Source of the DNA: Solibacillus silvestris | GTDB taxonomy: Bacteria; Bacillota; Bacilli; Bacillales_A; Planococcaceae | Length of the DNA: 64,000 nt | Assembly (NCBI GenBank): GCA_001586195.1 | Contig: CP014609.1 | Span: forward strand, 1,090,001 to 1,154,000 | Reading direction: 5' to 3' | Part shown: positions 1 to 9,133 of the stretch, piece by piece | Position numbering within the stretch: the stretch's first letter is position 1 | How the letters are laid out: the number at the start of each line of letters is the position of its first letter | Made by a program: the position numbers and the translations under genes | The notes under the pieces: model-generated | What the model saw: the letters and a program-made list of their open reading frames with translations, nothing else | Databases searched by the model: none | Told to the model about the DNA's origin: nothing

Positions 1-1255
1 ACGTAATTTTTTCATCGACCGTAGTTTGACCAGTCGACCATTTTAAATATTCAATGGCAGGACCATAATCAATTAAAGGTTTTAAAGTCGAACCAGGCTG
101 GCGGGTTGTCATATCGTAGGCAAAGTTATAGTTAAATTCACCTGTGTAATTGCGTCCGCCGCCAATTGCACGAATTTCACCTGTTGGTGTATCGATGACT
201 GCAACACCGGCCTGAATCTCTTCAGTAGGGAAGTTGCTGTCATTGTTCATCAAATCTTCTACAATCGTCTGTGCTTTTGGGTCTAGCGTTGTATAAACTT
301 TGATCCCTTCGGAAGTCAGTTCGCTATCACCGTTTTTTTCAAGTTCTGCTAAAACGACATCCAAAAAGGCAGGATATTTCGTTGTACTATTTGCTACACG
401 CTCTTCTTCAGGAATGAGCCCACCTGTAATAGGTTCCTTTTTCGCTTTTTCCGCTTCAGCTTCAGTAATTTTACCGTGCTGAACCATTAAGCCTAAAACG
501 ATATTACGACGTTTTTTTGCACGGTCCGGCTTTTTATATGGATTATAATTGTTCGGACTTTGAGGCATCCCTGCTAATTGAGCATATTCAGCCAATGATA
601 GTTCACTTAATTCTTTTCCGTAAAATTCTTTTGCTGCTGTACCAAAGCCATGGATTCTACCTGACATTAGGATTTTATTAAAGTACATTTCGAAAATTTC
701 TTCTTTACTATATTGACGTTCCAGCTTAATTGCGAGCCAAGCTTCCTGCGCTTTACGCTCCAACTTTTTCTCATTGGTAAAGAACGAGTTTTTTACAACT
801 TGCTGTGTAATTGTACTCGCACCTTGAGCACCAAATCCATCACGGAAGTTGGCAAGTACGGCACCGCCAAGACGCCACAAGTCAACACCGAAGTGATCGA
901 AAAATCGTGCATCTTCTGTTGCGATAATCGCGTCAATCATTTGCTGTGGTATATCTTCATATTTTACATAATTTCGTTTTTCTGCACCAATTGTTGCAAA
1001 AAGTTCTCCATTTATATCATAAAACTCCGACGAGATCGGATCCTTTAATGCATCTTCATCCAGTTCAGGTGCTTTGCTGACATAGTAGCCAAATAATGCA
1101 GCACCACTTAGGAAACCAATTACCCCAATTAAAACGATTGCTAAAACAATGCGCTTAATCCATTTTCCTGCAGAAGTTTTCGGTTTTCTGGATTTTTTGT
1201 TTTTTTGTTGACGTTCGCGCTTAATTTGTTCGCGTGTTTTTCTATTTTCCGTCAC
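1..1255 (-). CDS. ponA: Penicillin-binding protein 1A, class A (3' end outside window)
   Basis: Bifunctional peptidoglycan glycosyltransferase/transpeptidase anchored in the membrane. Translating the minus strand from GTG at 1255 gives a basic N-terminus, one membrane segment (about residues 28-50), then a glycosyltransferase domain with the catalytic Glu in ATEDARFFDHFG and the QGASTITQQ motif. The transpeptidase Ser-Lys motif STLK is reached near 88-100, just before the window ends, so roughly 418 residues are visible and the rest of the transpeptidase domain is missing. The start has a GAGGAG site and overlaps the end of recU by 14 nt, the usual recU-ponA operon. GpsB, a known PBP1A partner in related bacteria, is encoded 5 kb away. 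Confidence 0.95.
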   Translation of the reverse strand, partial: MTENRKTREQIKRERQQKNKKSRKPKTSAGKWIKRIVLAIVLIGVIGFLSGAALFGYYVSKAPELDEDALKDPISSEFYDINGELFATIGAEKRNYVKYEDIPQQMIDAIIATEDARFFDHFGVDLWRLGGAVLANFRDGFGAQGASTITQQVVKNSFFTNEKKLERKAQEAWLAIKLERQYSKEEIFEMYFNKILMSGRIHGFGTAAKEFYGKELSELSLAEYAQLAGMPQSPNNYNPYKKPDRAKKRRNIVLGLMVQHGKITEAEAEKAKKEPITGGLIPEEERVANSTTKYPAFLDVVLAELEKNGDSELTSEGIKVYTTLDPKAQTIVEDLMNNDSNFPTEEIQAGVAVIDTPTGEIRAIGGGRNYTGEFNYNFAYDMTTRQPGSTLKPLIDYGPAIEYLKWSTGQTTVDEKIT

Positions 1256-1925
1256 GTTGTTTCTCCTCACTTTCACAAACATTGTAGTTTGCGATTAACT
1301 TTTTTACCGCCTGTAAATAATCGAGCCTTGGTACATAACCTTCGGAAATTTCGATGGCATCCTGCTCAAAAACGGCGATTGGTATGGATTTCCTTCCACC
1401 TTCACCCATTGCTGAAAACCATTTTGCCACAACATGATACGAAATGACAAAGTTACGGTTTAACGTGCTGAATCGTACAATGAAGAATGCAACTCCTCGC
1501 TGGATTGTCACGGAATGCATATGGTCCATTTGGTGAGGGTGAATGTTTTTTAATGGAAAGGATGTTTTACTATCCGTTTCTTTTGCTTCAAAGTCAATGT
1601 AATATCCATTCCATACGCCATTATAATCCGTCGTTGAAGGTGTGCGGAAATAAGCCTCTTTAATAACCGCAGCACTTCTTGCCGGATAATCTACTTTGAC
1701 GATTTGTATAGGAACAGGTTTCTTGTGTATATTTGCCATATTCCTATGTAAATAAAACATATTTGTTTCATTTAGGTCATCTTCTAAGCTTTTTCCACGG
1801 TTACTGTAATTGACGGCTCTTTTATTTGTTTCTTTTGCAACCGATTGAGATTTGGCGGATTCCTTTTTTGTCTCAATCTTTGGCGCACTTTCATAGAGTT
1901 TACCGTTTGGATAACGAATCACCAT
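1242..1925 (-). CDS. recU: Holliday junction resolvase RecU
   Basis: Endonuclease that resolves Holliday junctions in recombination and chromosome segregation. The 227-residue product has the family core: YSNRGKSLEDDLNETN near residue 55-70 and the PD-(D/E)XK-type metal site in TDYNGVWNGYYIDFEAKET. Length fits the family, with a longer charged N-terminal region (residues 10-50) than the B. subtilis protein. ATG at 1925 is preceded by AAGAAGGTGAT. It is the promoter-proximal gene of a two-gene unit with ponA and is transcribed divergently from the small gene at 2107. Confidence 0.95.
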   Translation of the reverse strand: MVIRYPNGKLYESAPKIETKKESAKSQSVAKETNKRAVNYSNRGKSLEDDLNETNMFYLHRNMANIHKKPVPIQIVKVDYPARSAAVIKEAYFRTPSTTDYNGVWNGYYIDFEAKETDSKTSFPLKNIHPHQMDHMHSVTIQRGVAFFIVRFSTLNRNFVISYHVVAKWFSAMGEGGRKSIPIAVFEQDAIEISEGYVPRLDYLQAVKKLIANYNVCESEEKQRDGK

Positions 1926-2106
1926 GGAATCACCTTCTTTCCTGGAAGAAATAATACTTTAATAGTGTATCACAAACAATGTACCCGTTAATAATTTTGT
2001 AAAAGCTATGCAAAATATAACTTCTTTTAGCGAATGGACACTATTTTTGCCACATGACAAGGATTCCGTAAAAAAAGAAAGAATCATTGTGAAAAGGGGG
2101 CATTAT

Positions 2107-2337
2107 ATGTCGAAATTATCACGCTTAATCGAACAAGTTGAAATGGCACAAACATTATTATCTTTGCAAATGGAACGCGAGCAATTAAGAATGAAAGTGG
2201 AGCATTTAACCAATCTACTCTCAGTTTATCAAAAAGTTAGCTTAGCAGAAACAAAGAGTCAAGTAAAGAATGCCTGTTCGCATATAAGTAGTACAAACGA
2301 TGAGAATTTGATACACTTAAGAACAAATATACTTTAG
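2107..2337 (+). CDS. Small hypothetical coiled-coil protein (76 aa)
   Basis: I do not recognise this protein. The open frame extends back to 2008, but ATG at 2107 is favoured because AAAAGGGGG lies 7 nt upstream. Residues 1-50 are rich in Leu, Glu, Gln and Lys with hydrophobic spacing suggesting one amphipathic helix or short coiled coil; the tail is polar with one Cys. No membrane segment or signal peptide is visible. It stands divergently from recU and upstream of yppE, where B. subtilis keeps several unrelated small ypp genes, so it may be a lineage-specific member of that set. It lacks the Spo0E-type phosphatase signature. Confidence 0.55.
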   Translation: MSKLSRLIEQVEMAQTLLSLQMEREQLRMKVEHLTNLLSVYQKVSLAETKSQVKNACSHISSTNDENLIHLRTNIL

Positions 2338-2436
2338 CCTGAATGGGCAAAGACTATTAAAATATTGTCTTAGCAGCGAACTACAGTAATTTCCGCTGCA
2401 AGGCTAAAACAGATGAAATCATTCGAGGTGCACTTT

Positions 2437-2802
2437 ATGCAATTAATAGATAAAACATACCAATTAATAGAAGAATGTGATGCGTGTTTACATCGTTTTC
2501 AGGAAATGCGACGTTTAGACAAGGAGCCGGATTTCTTTCAAGAGGTCAAGCCACATGTCGATGAAGTCCATACACGTATTCACGAATGGCAGCAGCAGTC
2601 GACAAATTGGATAAAAAGTACGTACCCAAAAAATTTATATGTACAACAAATTGACCACGCAGCCGATGCGATGGAACAATTTGTTGTACAGTCTTTCTTT
2701 AAAGGAACGAGCAAAAAACGGTTTATTCAATCAATCCAATCTGCCCAATATACATTGAAGCTACTCGCAACGAAGATTGAGGAAGGTGAAGACGGTGCTT
2801 AG
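2437..2802 (+). CDS. yppE: YppE family protein (DUF1798)
   Basis: A 121-residue, probably all-helical cytoplasmic protein of unknown function, matching the YppE/DUF1798 family in size, in the N-terminal LIDKTYQLIEECDACLHRFQ region and in its position before yprA. ATG at 2437 is chosen over the in-frame ATG at 2413 because GAGGTG lies 6 nt before it. Its last 8 nt overlap the start of mrfA, so the two are probably translationally coupled. No catalytic motif is visible. Confidence 0.75.
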   Translation: MQLIDKTYQLIEECDACLHRFQEMRRLDKEPDFFQEVKPHVDEVHTRIHEWQQQSTNWIKSTYPKNLYVQQIDHAADAMEQFVVQSFFKGTSKKRFIQSIQSAQYTLKLLATKIEEGEDGA

Positions 2803-5071
2803 TAAGAAAAGAACCATTTCGCAGCTTGTCGACGAGTGGCAATATGACGGGGAAATGAAGCAAAATATTGTCGCCATGCATACGATCGATGAAAAACAGG
2901 CCCAGTATGCAGACTTTCCGCCCAATCTACACCCATCGATTATTAAAGCATTGCATGGGCGCGGCATTGAGCAGCTTTATATCCATCAGCGTCAAGCATT
3001 CGACTACGCACAACAGCTAAAGCATTTTACTGCGATTACACCGACTGCTTCGGGGAAATCGTATTGCTACCATTTGCCGGTTTTACAGCAAATTTTAGAA
3101 GATCGCTCAAGTCGCGCCATTTATTTGTTTCCTACTAAGGCGCTTGCACAGGATCAGAAATCAGATCTTAATGAACTGATTGAACTGATGGATGAGGATA
3201 TATTAAGTTACACATATGATGGAGATACAGCACCAGGCATTCGCCAAAAAATTCGAAAAGCCGGTCATATCGTCATGACAAATCCGGATATGCTGCATTC
3301 AGGCATTTTACCGCACCATACGAAATGGGTATCCCTTTTTGAAAACTTAAAGTATATCGTCATTGATGAGCTGCATACGTATAAAGGCGTGTTCGGTTCA
3401 CATGTCGCGCATGTTATAAGAAGACTTCAGCGTATTTGCGAATTTTATGGAAGCAATCCGATTTTTATTTGTACGAGTGCCACGATCAAAAACCCTAAAG
3501 AATTAGCAGAAAGCCTGACAAATAGTAAGCATGAGCTAATCGAGCAGTCAGGTGCACCTGTAGGAAAGAAAACATTTGTTTTTTACAACCCGCCGATCGT
3601 CCATCCGACATTTGGCGTTAGACGCAGTGCCGTGCTCGAAGTACGCGATATTTCAAAGCGCTTGTTTGAAGCGGGTATTCAAACGATTATTTTTGCAAAG
3701 TCAAGAGTTCGTGTGGAAATGCTCGTTACGTATTTAAAAACATTAACAGCAAAGAAAATTATGGATGAATCCATTCAAGGCTATCGTGGCGGTTATTTAC
3801 CGAGTGAACGGCGAGAAATCGAGAAAGGCTTGCGGACTGGGTCGATTCAAATGGTGGTCAGTACGAATGCACTTGAATTGGGTGTCGATATCGGCCAATT
3901 ACAGGCATGTATTATGACCGGTTACCCCGGGAATATTGCGAGTGCCTGGCAGCAAGCGGGTAGGGCAGGAAGACGTCAAGATGAGGCGCTCATTGTGTAT
4001 GTTGCGCAATCGACGGCATTGGACCAATATGTTGTCCAAAATCCTAGCTATCTATTAGGAAGTTCACCAGAAGAAGCACGTATTAACCCGGAAAACCTGT
4101 TGATTTTAATGGAGCATTTAAAATGTGCTGCGTTTGAACTGCCATTCTCGATGGAAGATACGTACGGAGAATATGAAGTTCAGGAACTATTAGCCTATTT
4201 AGAAGAAGAAGGCGTGCTTGTGCGTACGAGTACGAAATGGCATTGGATGAGCGACCGTTTCCCGGCTCATGAAATTTCGTTGCGATCTGCGGCACAGGAA
4301 AATGTCGTCATTATCGATATTTCAACACCTGCCAATACGAAAGTAATCGGGGAAATGGATACGTACAGTGCGATGACTCTTTTACATGAAGAAGCCATCT
4401 ATTTGCACCAGGGGATTCAGTTCCAAGTTGAAAAGCTGGATTGGGAAGAGAAAAAGGCATTCGTTCGTGAAGTGGATGTCGACTATTTTACAGATGCGAA
4501 TTTGGCTGTCGAGCTGAAAGTGCTGAGTGAAGATAAATCGGCACCATTTAAAAACTCGACAGTAAGTTACGGAGATGTAAGTATTCTGGCCATTCCTACT
4601 ATATTTAAGAAAATCCGTTTTAATACACATGATAATATCGGATCCGGTCCGATTTCGATTCCTCCGATGGAAATGCATACAAATGCGACATGGATGAGCT
4701 TTGACTTACCGGCCAATTGGACAGAAGAGCAGCTGACCGATGCACTGACAGGGGCTGCCTATGCAATGGGGAGCTTTATCCCTCTATTTATCCATTGTGA
4801 CCGGTCGGATGTGTCGGTTGTCCCGCAGGTAAAAGCGATTCATAATGAAAAGCCGACATTGTTTATTTATGACAGTTATCCCGGTGGAATCGGCTTGAGT
4901 GAACGTGTATACGATGTATTGCTGTCGCTGCTTGAAAGAACAGCGCAGCATGTGGAGAACTGTCCGTGCCAGCAAGGTTGTCCTTCATGCATTGGTGCGC
5001 AGGATAGTTTAGGTGAAAACAAAAAACAAGTAATGAAAGTGCTAAATATTTTAATAAACGAAATGATGTGA
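2795..5071 (+). CDS. mrfA: MrfA/YprA DNA-repair helicase
   Basis: Superfamily 2 helicase that in B. subtilis acts with the nuclease MrfB in a UvrA-independent pathway for mitomycin C damage. In this 758-residue protein the Walker A motif TPTASGKS is at residues 82-89, the DEAH-like box DELH at 191-194, and motif VI is QQAGRAGRR. The C-terminal DUF1998-type region carries the four-cysteine cluster CPCQQGCPSC at 723-732, the metal site needed in the family. GTG at 2795 is preceded by GGAAGGTG; a TTG at 2777 is in frame but lacks a site. It overlaps yppE by 8 nt and is followed 4 nt later by mrfB. Confidence 0.93.
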   Translation: MLSKKRTISQLVDEWQYDGEMKQNIVAMHTIDEKQAQYADFPPNLHPSIIKALHGRGIEQLYIHQRQAFDYAQQLKHFTAITPTASGKSYCYHLPVLQQILEDRSSRAIYLFPTKALAQDQKSDLNELIELMDEDILSYTYDGDTAPGIRQKIRKAGHIVMTNPDMLHSGILPHHTKWVSLFENLKYIVIDELHTYKGVFGSHVAHVIRRLQRICEFYGSNPIFICTSATIKNPKELAESLTNSKHELIEQSGAPVGKKTFVFYNPPIVHPTFGVRRSAVLEVRDISKRLFEAGIQTIIFAKSRVRVEMLVTYLKTLTAKKIMDESIQGYRGGYLPSERREIEKGLRTGSIQMVVSTNALELGVDIGQLQACIMTGYPGNIASAWQQAGRAGRRQDEALIVYVAQSTALDQYVVQNPSYLLGSSPEEARINPENLLILMEHLKCAAFELPFSMEDTYGEYEVQELLAYLEEEGVLVRTSTKWHWMSDRFPAHEISLRSAAQENVVIIDISTPANTKVIGEMDTYSAMTLLHEEAIYLHQGIQFQVEKLDWEEKKAFVREVDVDYFTDANLAVELKVLSEDKSAPFKNSTVSYGDVSILAIPTIFKKIRFNTHDNIGSGPISIPPMEMHTNATWMSFDLPANWTEEQLTDALTGAAYAMGSFIPLFIHCDRSDVSVVPQVKAIHNEKPTLFIYDSYPGGIGLSERVYDVLLSLLERTAQHVENCPCQQGCPSCIGAQDSLGENKKQVMKVLNILINEMM

Positions 5072-5075
5072 GAAC

Positions 5076-6338
5076 ATGTCGTATGAAAATAAACTATTGC
5101 AAATGAAAAAACTGCTTGGTAAAAAAACGGAGCAAAAAAAAGAAAAGCCAAAATTCATAAAACCTGAACCGCCTTTATATAGCGAGCAATGGCAACAGGC
5201 AGGGCTTGAACGGGTAGAAAATGAATTTGGTATGCTTTTTAAACGGGAAGTGCATTATCCTTTCGATTATCAGCACGGTGATTACAAGCTCGGGGAATTT
5301 TTTCATTCCTTAAAACGCTGGAAGTTCGAAGCCGAAGATCATCCGTTCGCCATAAGCGGTAATGAAACGATAGTGTTTTTTGATACAGAAACAACCGGTT
5401 TAAAAGGTGCGGGTACCCACATATTTCTGCTCGGTTTTTTGGAGGCGGATGATGAAGGTTTTACGCTAACACAGTATGTATTGGCGGATCCTTCGAATGA
5501 AGCGGCACTTCTTTTTGAATCAAAGCTATGGCAACGAAATGTTACGATTGTTTCCTATAACGGAAAAAGCTTCGACTGGCCGCAGCTTCAAGTGCGCTGG
5601 ACGTTGAATCAGCAATTTTTACCGCCTTTGAAATCACAGCGGCAAATTGATTTGCTGCATAGTACGAAACGCCTTTGGAAAGATGATTTATCGCGTATGA
5701 AGCTTACCCAAGTGGAACAGGACAAGCTCGGCTTTTACCGAAAAGGAGATATACCAGGTCATTTAGCACCGATAATTTATTTTGATGCGGTAAAAAGCGG
5801 GAATGCGGAAACGTTAATGAAAGTACTGTTGCATAATGAATGGGATTTACTGTCGCTGATCACTTTGTATATTCATTCAACGAATTTATTGTTCGATGAT
5901 ATATCAACAGAATCGGCGACAACGTATACGAATATCGGAAAATGGTTTGGCGATTTAAAAAAGCGGCAAACTAGTACGGAAATACTTCAGGCAGTGACGG
6001 CACATTTCGAAACAAAAGATACCGGTTATGCGCATTTTTATTTAGCGTATGAACTGAAGCGCATTGGAGAAACAGATCTGGCAATCCAATCGTTTCAAAC
6101 AGCTCTTCCGGCAATCCCGGTCAGAAAACAGTTGCTGGCATACGAACAGCTAGCCATTCTATATGAACATAAAGTAAAGGACTACGAACAGGCATACAAT
6201 TATACAAAAATAGGGAATAATCTACTTCCTGATATCCCGTTTCAAAAAGAAACCCATCTTCAAAATCAGCAAAAGAATTGGCAGAAAAGGCTTAGTCGTT
6301 TGGCCAATAAAAGAAATAAAAATTTTTTCGACAAATAA
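5076..6338 (+). CDS. mrfB: MrfB/YprB exonuclease with TPR-like C-terminus
   Basis: DEDDh-type 3'-5' exonuclease, partner of MrfA in repair of mitomycin-type lesions in B. subtilis. The RNase H-like fold is evident: FFDTETTGL gives metal ligands Asp103 and Glu105, SYNGKSFDWPQL the next Asp, and HNEWDLLSL the final His/Asp pair. Residues from about 290 to 400 form helical repeats resembling tetratricopeptide repeats, probably for binding partners. It is 420 residues long, starts 4 nt after mrfA and is surely co-transcribed with it. The ribosome site before ATG 5076 is weak, suggesting translational coupling. Confidence 0.92.
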   Translation: MSYENKLLQMKKLLGKKTEQKKEKPKFIKPEPPLYSEQWQQAGLERVENEFGMLFKREVHYPFDYQHGDYKLGEFFHSLKRWKFEAEDHPFAISGNETIVFFDTETTGLKGAGTHIFLLGFLEADDEGFTLTQYVLADPSNEAALLFESKLWQRNVTIVSYNGKSFDWPQLQVRWTLNQQFLPPLKSQRQIDLLHSTKRLWKDDLSRMKLTQVEQDKLGFYRKGDIPGHLAPIIYFDAVKSGNAETLMKVLLHNEWDLLSLITLYIHSTNLLFDDISTESATTYTNIGKWFGDLKKRQTSTEILQAVTAHFETKDTGYAHFYLAYELKRIGETDLAIQSFQTALPAIPVRKQLLAYEQLAILYEHKVKDYEQAYNYTKIGNNLLPDIPFQKETHLQNQQKNWQKRLSRLANKRNKNFFDK

Positions 6339-6392
6339 TGAAAAATTTTTCGACAACTAGAACATATGTAGTCGTCCCATTTGTCAGACCTA

Positions 6393-6401
6393 TGCTATAA
6401 T
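6393..6401 (+). promoter_or_regulatory. Extended -10 promoter for gpsB
   Basis: TGCTATAAT is a perfect extended -10 element about 38 nt before the gpsB start. No good -35 box lies 17 nt upstream, which extended -10 promoters do not need. It sits in the short gap after mrfB. Confidence 0.5.
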
Positions 6402-6438
6402 AAATCAAAGAAGTAGCGTGATGGAAGGACGAGGAATA

Positions 6439-6738
6439 ATGGATATTAAATTAACAGCTGACCATATATTGGAAAAAGAATTCAAAAAGAGTATGAAAGG
6501 TTATAACATTGACGAAGTGGATCAATTTTTGGATGTAATTCGCGAAGATTATGACACATTTACTGCAAAAATTGCTTCTTTAGAAGAGGAGAACGAGCGC
6601 TTAAAGCAAGAGCTGGCAAACTCAAGCCGCAAATCGGCGGTAGCTCCTGCTCCAACAGCAAATAGTACAAACTTCGATATTTTAAAGCGACTTTCAAACT
6701 TGGAGAAGCATGTTTTTGGGAGTAAGCTTTACGAATAG
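6439..6738 (+). CDS. gpsB: Cell division regulator GpsB
   Basis: Small cytoplasmic coiled-coil protein that shuttles PBP1 between septum and side wall with DivIVA and FtsZ. The 99-residue product begins with the DivIVA-like membrane/partner-binding domain ([18 protein letters not shown], then [10 protein letters not shown]), followed by a coiled coil to about residue 60, a linker rich in Ala, Pro and Ser, and a short C-terminal helix ([14 protein letters not shown]), the full GpsB architecture. ATG at 6439 is preceded by a GACGAGGA site; the ATG at 6418 has none. It lies directly before rnpB as in Bacillus. Confidence 0.95.
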   Translation: MDIKLTADHILEKEFKKSMKGYNIDEVDQFLDVIREDYDTFTAKIASLEEENERLKQELANSSRKSAVAPAPTANSTNFDILKRLSNLEKHVFGSKLYE

Positions 6739-6758
6739 TTAAACTATTCATGGGAATA

Positions 6759-6787
6759 TTGTTTTTTTTCTATTATTGCAGTATACT
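6759..6787 (+). promoter_or_regulatory. Promoter of RNase P RNA
   Basis: TTGTTT (6759-6764) and TATACT (6782-6787) are separated by 17 nt and place the transcription start near 6795, right at the 5' end of the RNase P RNA. Confidence 0.65.
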
Positions 6788-6796
6788 TTATTCATA

Positions 6797-7192
6797 CATC
6801 AATATTCGAGTAATCGCTGCGATTTCTATATCGTAGAGGAAAGTCCATGCTCACACGGTGCTGCGATGCCCGTAGTGTTCGTGCTTACTGAAAAAATAAG
6901 GTAAGGCAAGAGAATTTCTCTTGACGGCGGAAGGAACTCCTAAGTCTTTTAGATATGGACAAAACTTCCTGAAAGTGCCACAGTGACGGAGCTTATAGTG
7001 AAAGCTATAAGGTGGAACGAGGTAAACCCCATGAGTGAGAAACCCAAATTATGGTAGGGGCACTCTCCTGAAGGAATTGAACGGATGGAGGGACGGTCAG
7101 CATGGCCGTAGATAGATGATTACTACCTAGTCGTACGAGGCGCAAGCTGTTTGAGTACTTAGGAACAAAACATGGCTTATTGATTATTGATG
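6797..7192 (+). ncRNA. rnpB: RNase P RNA, type B (Bacillus-type)
   Basis: Catalytic RNA that removes the 5' leader from tRNA precursors. The universally conserved GAGGAAAGTCC is at 6836-6846, followed by CACGGTGCTG and GCCCGTAGTGTTCGTGC. The core segments GAAAGTGCCACAGTGACGG, GGTAAACCCC, GAGAAACCCAAAT and AGATAGATGATT all follow in the order of B. subtilis RNase P RNA, ending with GGAACAAAACATGGCTTA. Ends are set by helix P1: CATCAAT at 6797-6803 pairs with ATTGATG at 7186-7192. A T run and a second hairpin terminator follow. Confidence 0.97.
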
Positions 7193-7213
7193 CTTTTTTC
7201 TGAACATATAAAA

Positions 7214-7246
7214 GGGCTCTCCATTCTTTTGTGGAGAGCCTTTCTT
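7214..7246 (+). terminator. Rho-independent terminator after rnpB
   Basis: Nine-base-pair stem GGCTCTCCA (7214-7222) with TGGAGAGCC (7232-7240), followed by TTTC. Confidence 0.8.
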
Positions 7247-7380
7247 AGTAGGAAAAATTATTATAATATTAAAAATGAAGGCTCATGACGGGCGATTACG
7301 GATTAAAATCTTTAAAACAACACTTATTTCTGCCGGAGTGAATATATATAAAATTGTTTTTTATTTAAGGGTGATATTTC

Positions 7381-9129
7381 TTGAGCGAATTGAAGTCTAA
7401 TAGATCCATCATGCAAGAACTGGCACTGTCTCAGTTCCCAAAAGAATTAATCGAAAGAGTTTTTGAAAATATTGCGGAAGGTATAATGATTACCGATCGG
7501 TATAGAAGAATTTTATCGATTAATGTTGCTTTTGAATTTGTAACAGGCTTTAAATTAGAAGAGGTACAAGGGGAAAAACCATCTATTTTGCAGTCTGGTG
7601 TGCATGACAGAGCTTTTTATATAGATATGTGGAAACAAATTGGCAAGACAGGTATATGGCAAGGCGAAATTTGGAATAGACGCAAAACAGGTGAATTATA
7701 CCCGGAGTGGCTGACAATACTAGCGATTAAAGATGAGGCAGGGAAAATCACAAATTACTGCGGCATTTTTACTGATTTGTCGGAACGTAAAATCGTGGAA
7801 GACGAACTTGAAAAAAGATCTCTTCATGATTCATTAACTGAAGTCTGCAACCGTTTTGCCTATATTGAACGTATGAAAGCATTGCTGGAAGTGACAGAAA
7901 ACCAGATGATGCCGATACAGCATGCCGTTCTTTTTATAGATTTAGACCGTTTTAAGCAAGTAAATGACATGCTCGGACATGCCATTGGTGATCAGTTATT
8001 GATAGAGGTATCCGAACGTGTAAAGGCATTAGTGAAAAACAAGGATATTTTAGCGCGCTTTGGCGGAGATGAATTTGTCATTACATTAGCAAATATCCAG
8101 CATCCACGGGAAGCTGCAAAATTTGCGGAACAGGTACTCAGAGTTTTTGAAGCGCCGATTAAAGTTCATGATCAGGATGTCTATATATCGACAAGTATGG
8201 GAATCAGTATTTATCCGGCAGACGGTACGACAACAGAACAGCTGTTGAATCGTGCAGATCGTGCTATGTCATTTTCAAAAGATAATGGGCGTAATTGCTA
8301 TTCGTTTTACTTTGACGAGTTGGAAACGGATTCGAATCGAGTGCTGACACTTGATAGTGAGTTACGTAAAGCGATTGAAAACAGAGAATTTACGCTTGCC
8401 TACCAGCCGAAAATTAGTACAGAAAAAAACGAAATTGTCGGGATTGAAGCATTGGTACGATGGAACAGTGAGAAACTTGGCTTTGTATCACCTGCTGAAT
8501 TTATCGAACATGCCGAAGAGTCGGGTTTAATTATCCCATTGAGCGAGCTTATTTTTGAGCTTGCATGTGAAGGCTATCATCAGCTTGTTTCTGCTGGTTA
8601 TCCGAATGTTCCGATCGCAGTAAATGTTTCCAGCATCCACTTTCAGCAACAAAGCTTTTTGGATTCGGTTCAGACAATTTTAGAGCGTAATAATACTTCG
8701 GCCCAAAGTTTTGAAATCGAAGTGACAGAGCGGACAGTGATGAACAGTGCGCAGGAGACCGTGAGTAAATTAGTAAAGCTGAGGCAGTTAGGTTTTAAGC
8801 TTTCAATTGACGACTTCGGGACGGGGTATTCTTCGTTAAGTTACTTGGTACGGTTCCCGCTCGATGTGCTGAAGATTGACCGCAGCTTCATTCAGCATAT
8901 TTGCTCGCTTGATGATAAGCAGGCAATTGTCGATGCGATTATTCAAATGGCGCATCGCCTGAAAATGAAAGTAGTGGCAGAAGGTGTGGAAACTAGCCAG
9001 CAAGTCGAACTGCTTAAATCGATGGGCTGTGATTATATTCAAGGGTATTACTACAGTAAACCTTTGCCTATGGAAGAATTAATTGACTTTTTCCATTTTT
9101 GGGAAGTCGAGCATCAAGGAAGGATTTAG
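7381..9129 (+). CDS. PAS-GGDEF-EAL cyclic-di-GMP signalling protein
   Basis: Cytoplasmic protein of 582 residues that could both make and break cyclic di-GMP. A PAS domain spans about residues 25-140, the GGDEF domain 145-310 with intact GGDEF at 228-232, and the EAL domain 325-575 with EAL at 356-358 plus DDFGTGYSSLSYL and KIDRSFI. The product-inhibition site is degenerate: Lys219 replaces the Arg of RxxD, with Asp222 kept. No membrane segment is visible, so the PAS domain probably senses a cytosolic signal. TTG at 7381 is preceded by AAGGGTGAT. Its stop is 4 nt before the methyltransferase start, so the two are likely co-transcribed. Confidence 0.93.
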   Translation: MSELKSNRSIMQELALSQFPKELIERVFENIAEGIMITDRYRRILSINVAFEFVTGFKLEEVQGEKPSILQSGVHDRAFYIDMWKQIGKTGIWQGEIWNRRKTGELYPEWLTILAIKDEAGKITNYCGIFTDLSERKIVEDELEKRSLHDSLTEVCNRFAYIERMKALLEVTENQMMPIQHAVLFIDLDRFKQVNDMLGHAIGDQLLIEVSERVKALVKNKDILARFGGDEFVITLANIQHPREAAKFAEQVLRVFEAPIKVHDQDVYISTSMGISIYPADGTTTEQLLNRADRAMSFSKDNGRNCYSFYFDELETDSNRVLTLDSELRKAIENREFTLAYQPKISTEKNEIVGIEALVRWNSEKLGFVSPAEFIEHAEESGLIIPLSELIFELACEGYHQLVSAGYPNVPIAVNVSSIHFQQQSFLDSVQTILERNNTSAQSFEIEVTERTVMNSAQETVSKLVKLRQLGFKLSIDDFGTGYSSLSYLVRFPLDVLKIDRSFIQHICSLDDKQAIVDAIIQMAHRLKMKVVAEGVETSQQVELLKSMGCDYIQGYYYSKPLPMEELIDFFHFWEVEHQGRI

Positions 9130-9133
9130 ACGC

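Noticed and set aside
713-1048. 111-codon plus-strand frame within ponA
   Set aside because: Antisense to a certain PBP1A coding region; Cys/Phe-rich translation typical of a shadow frame.
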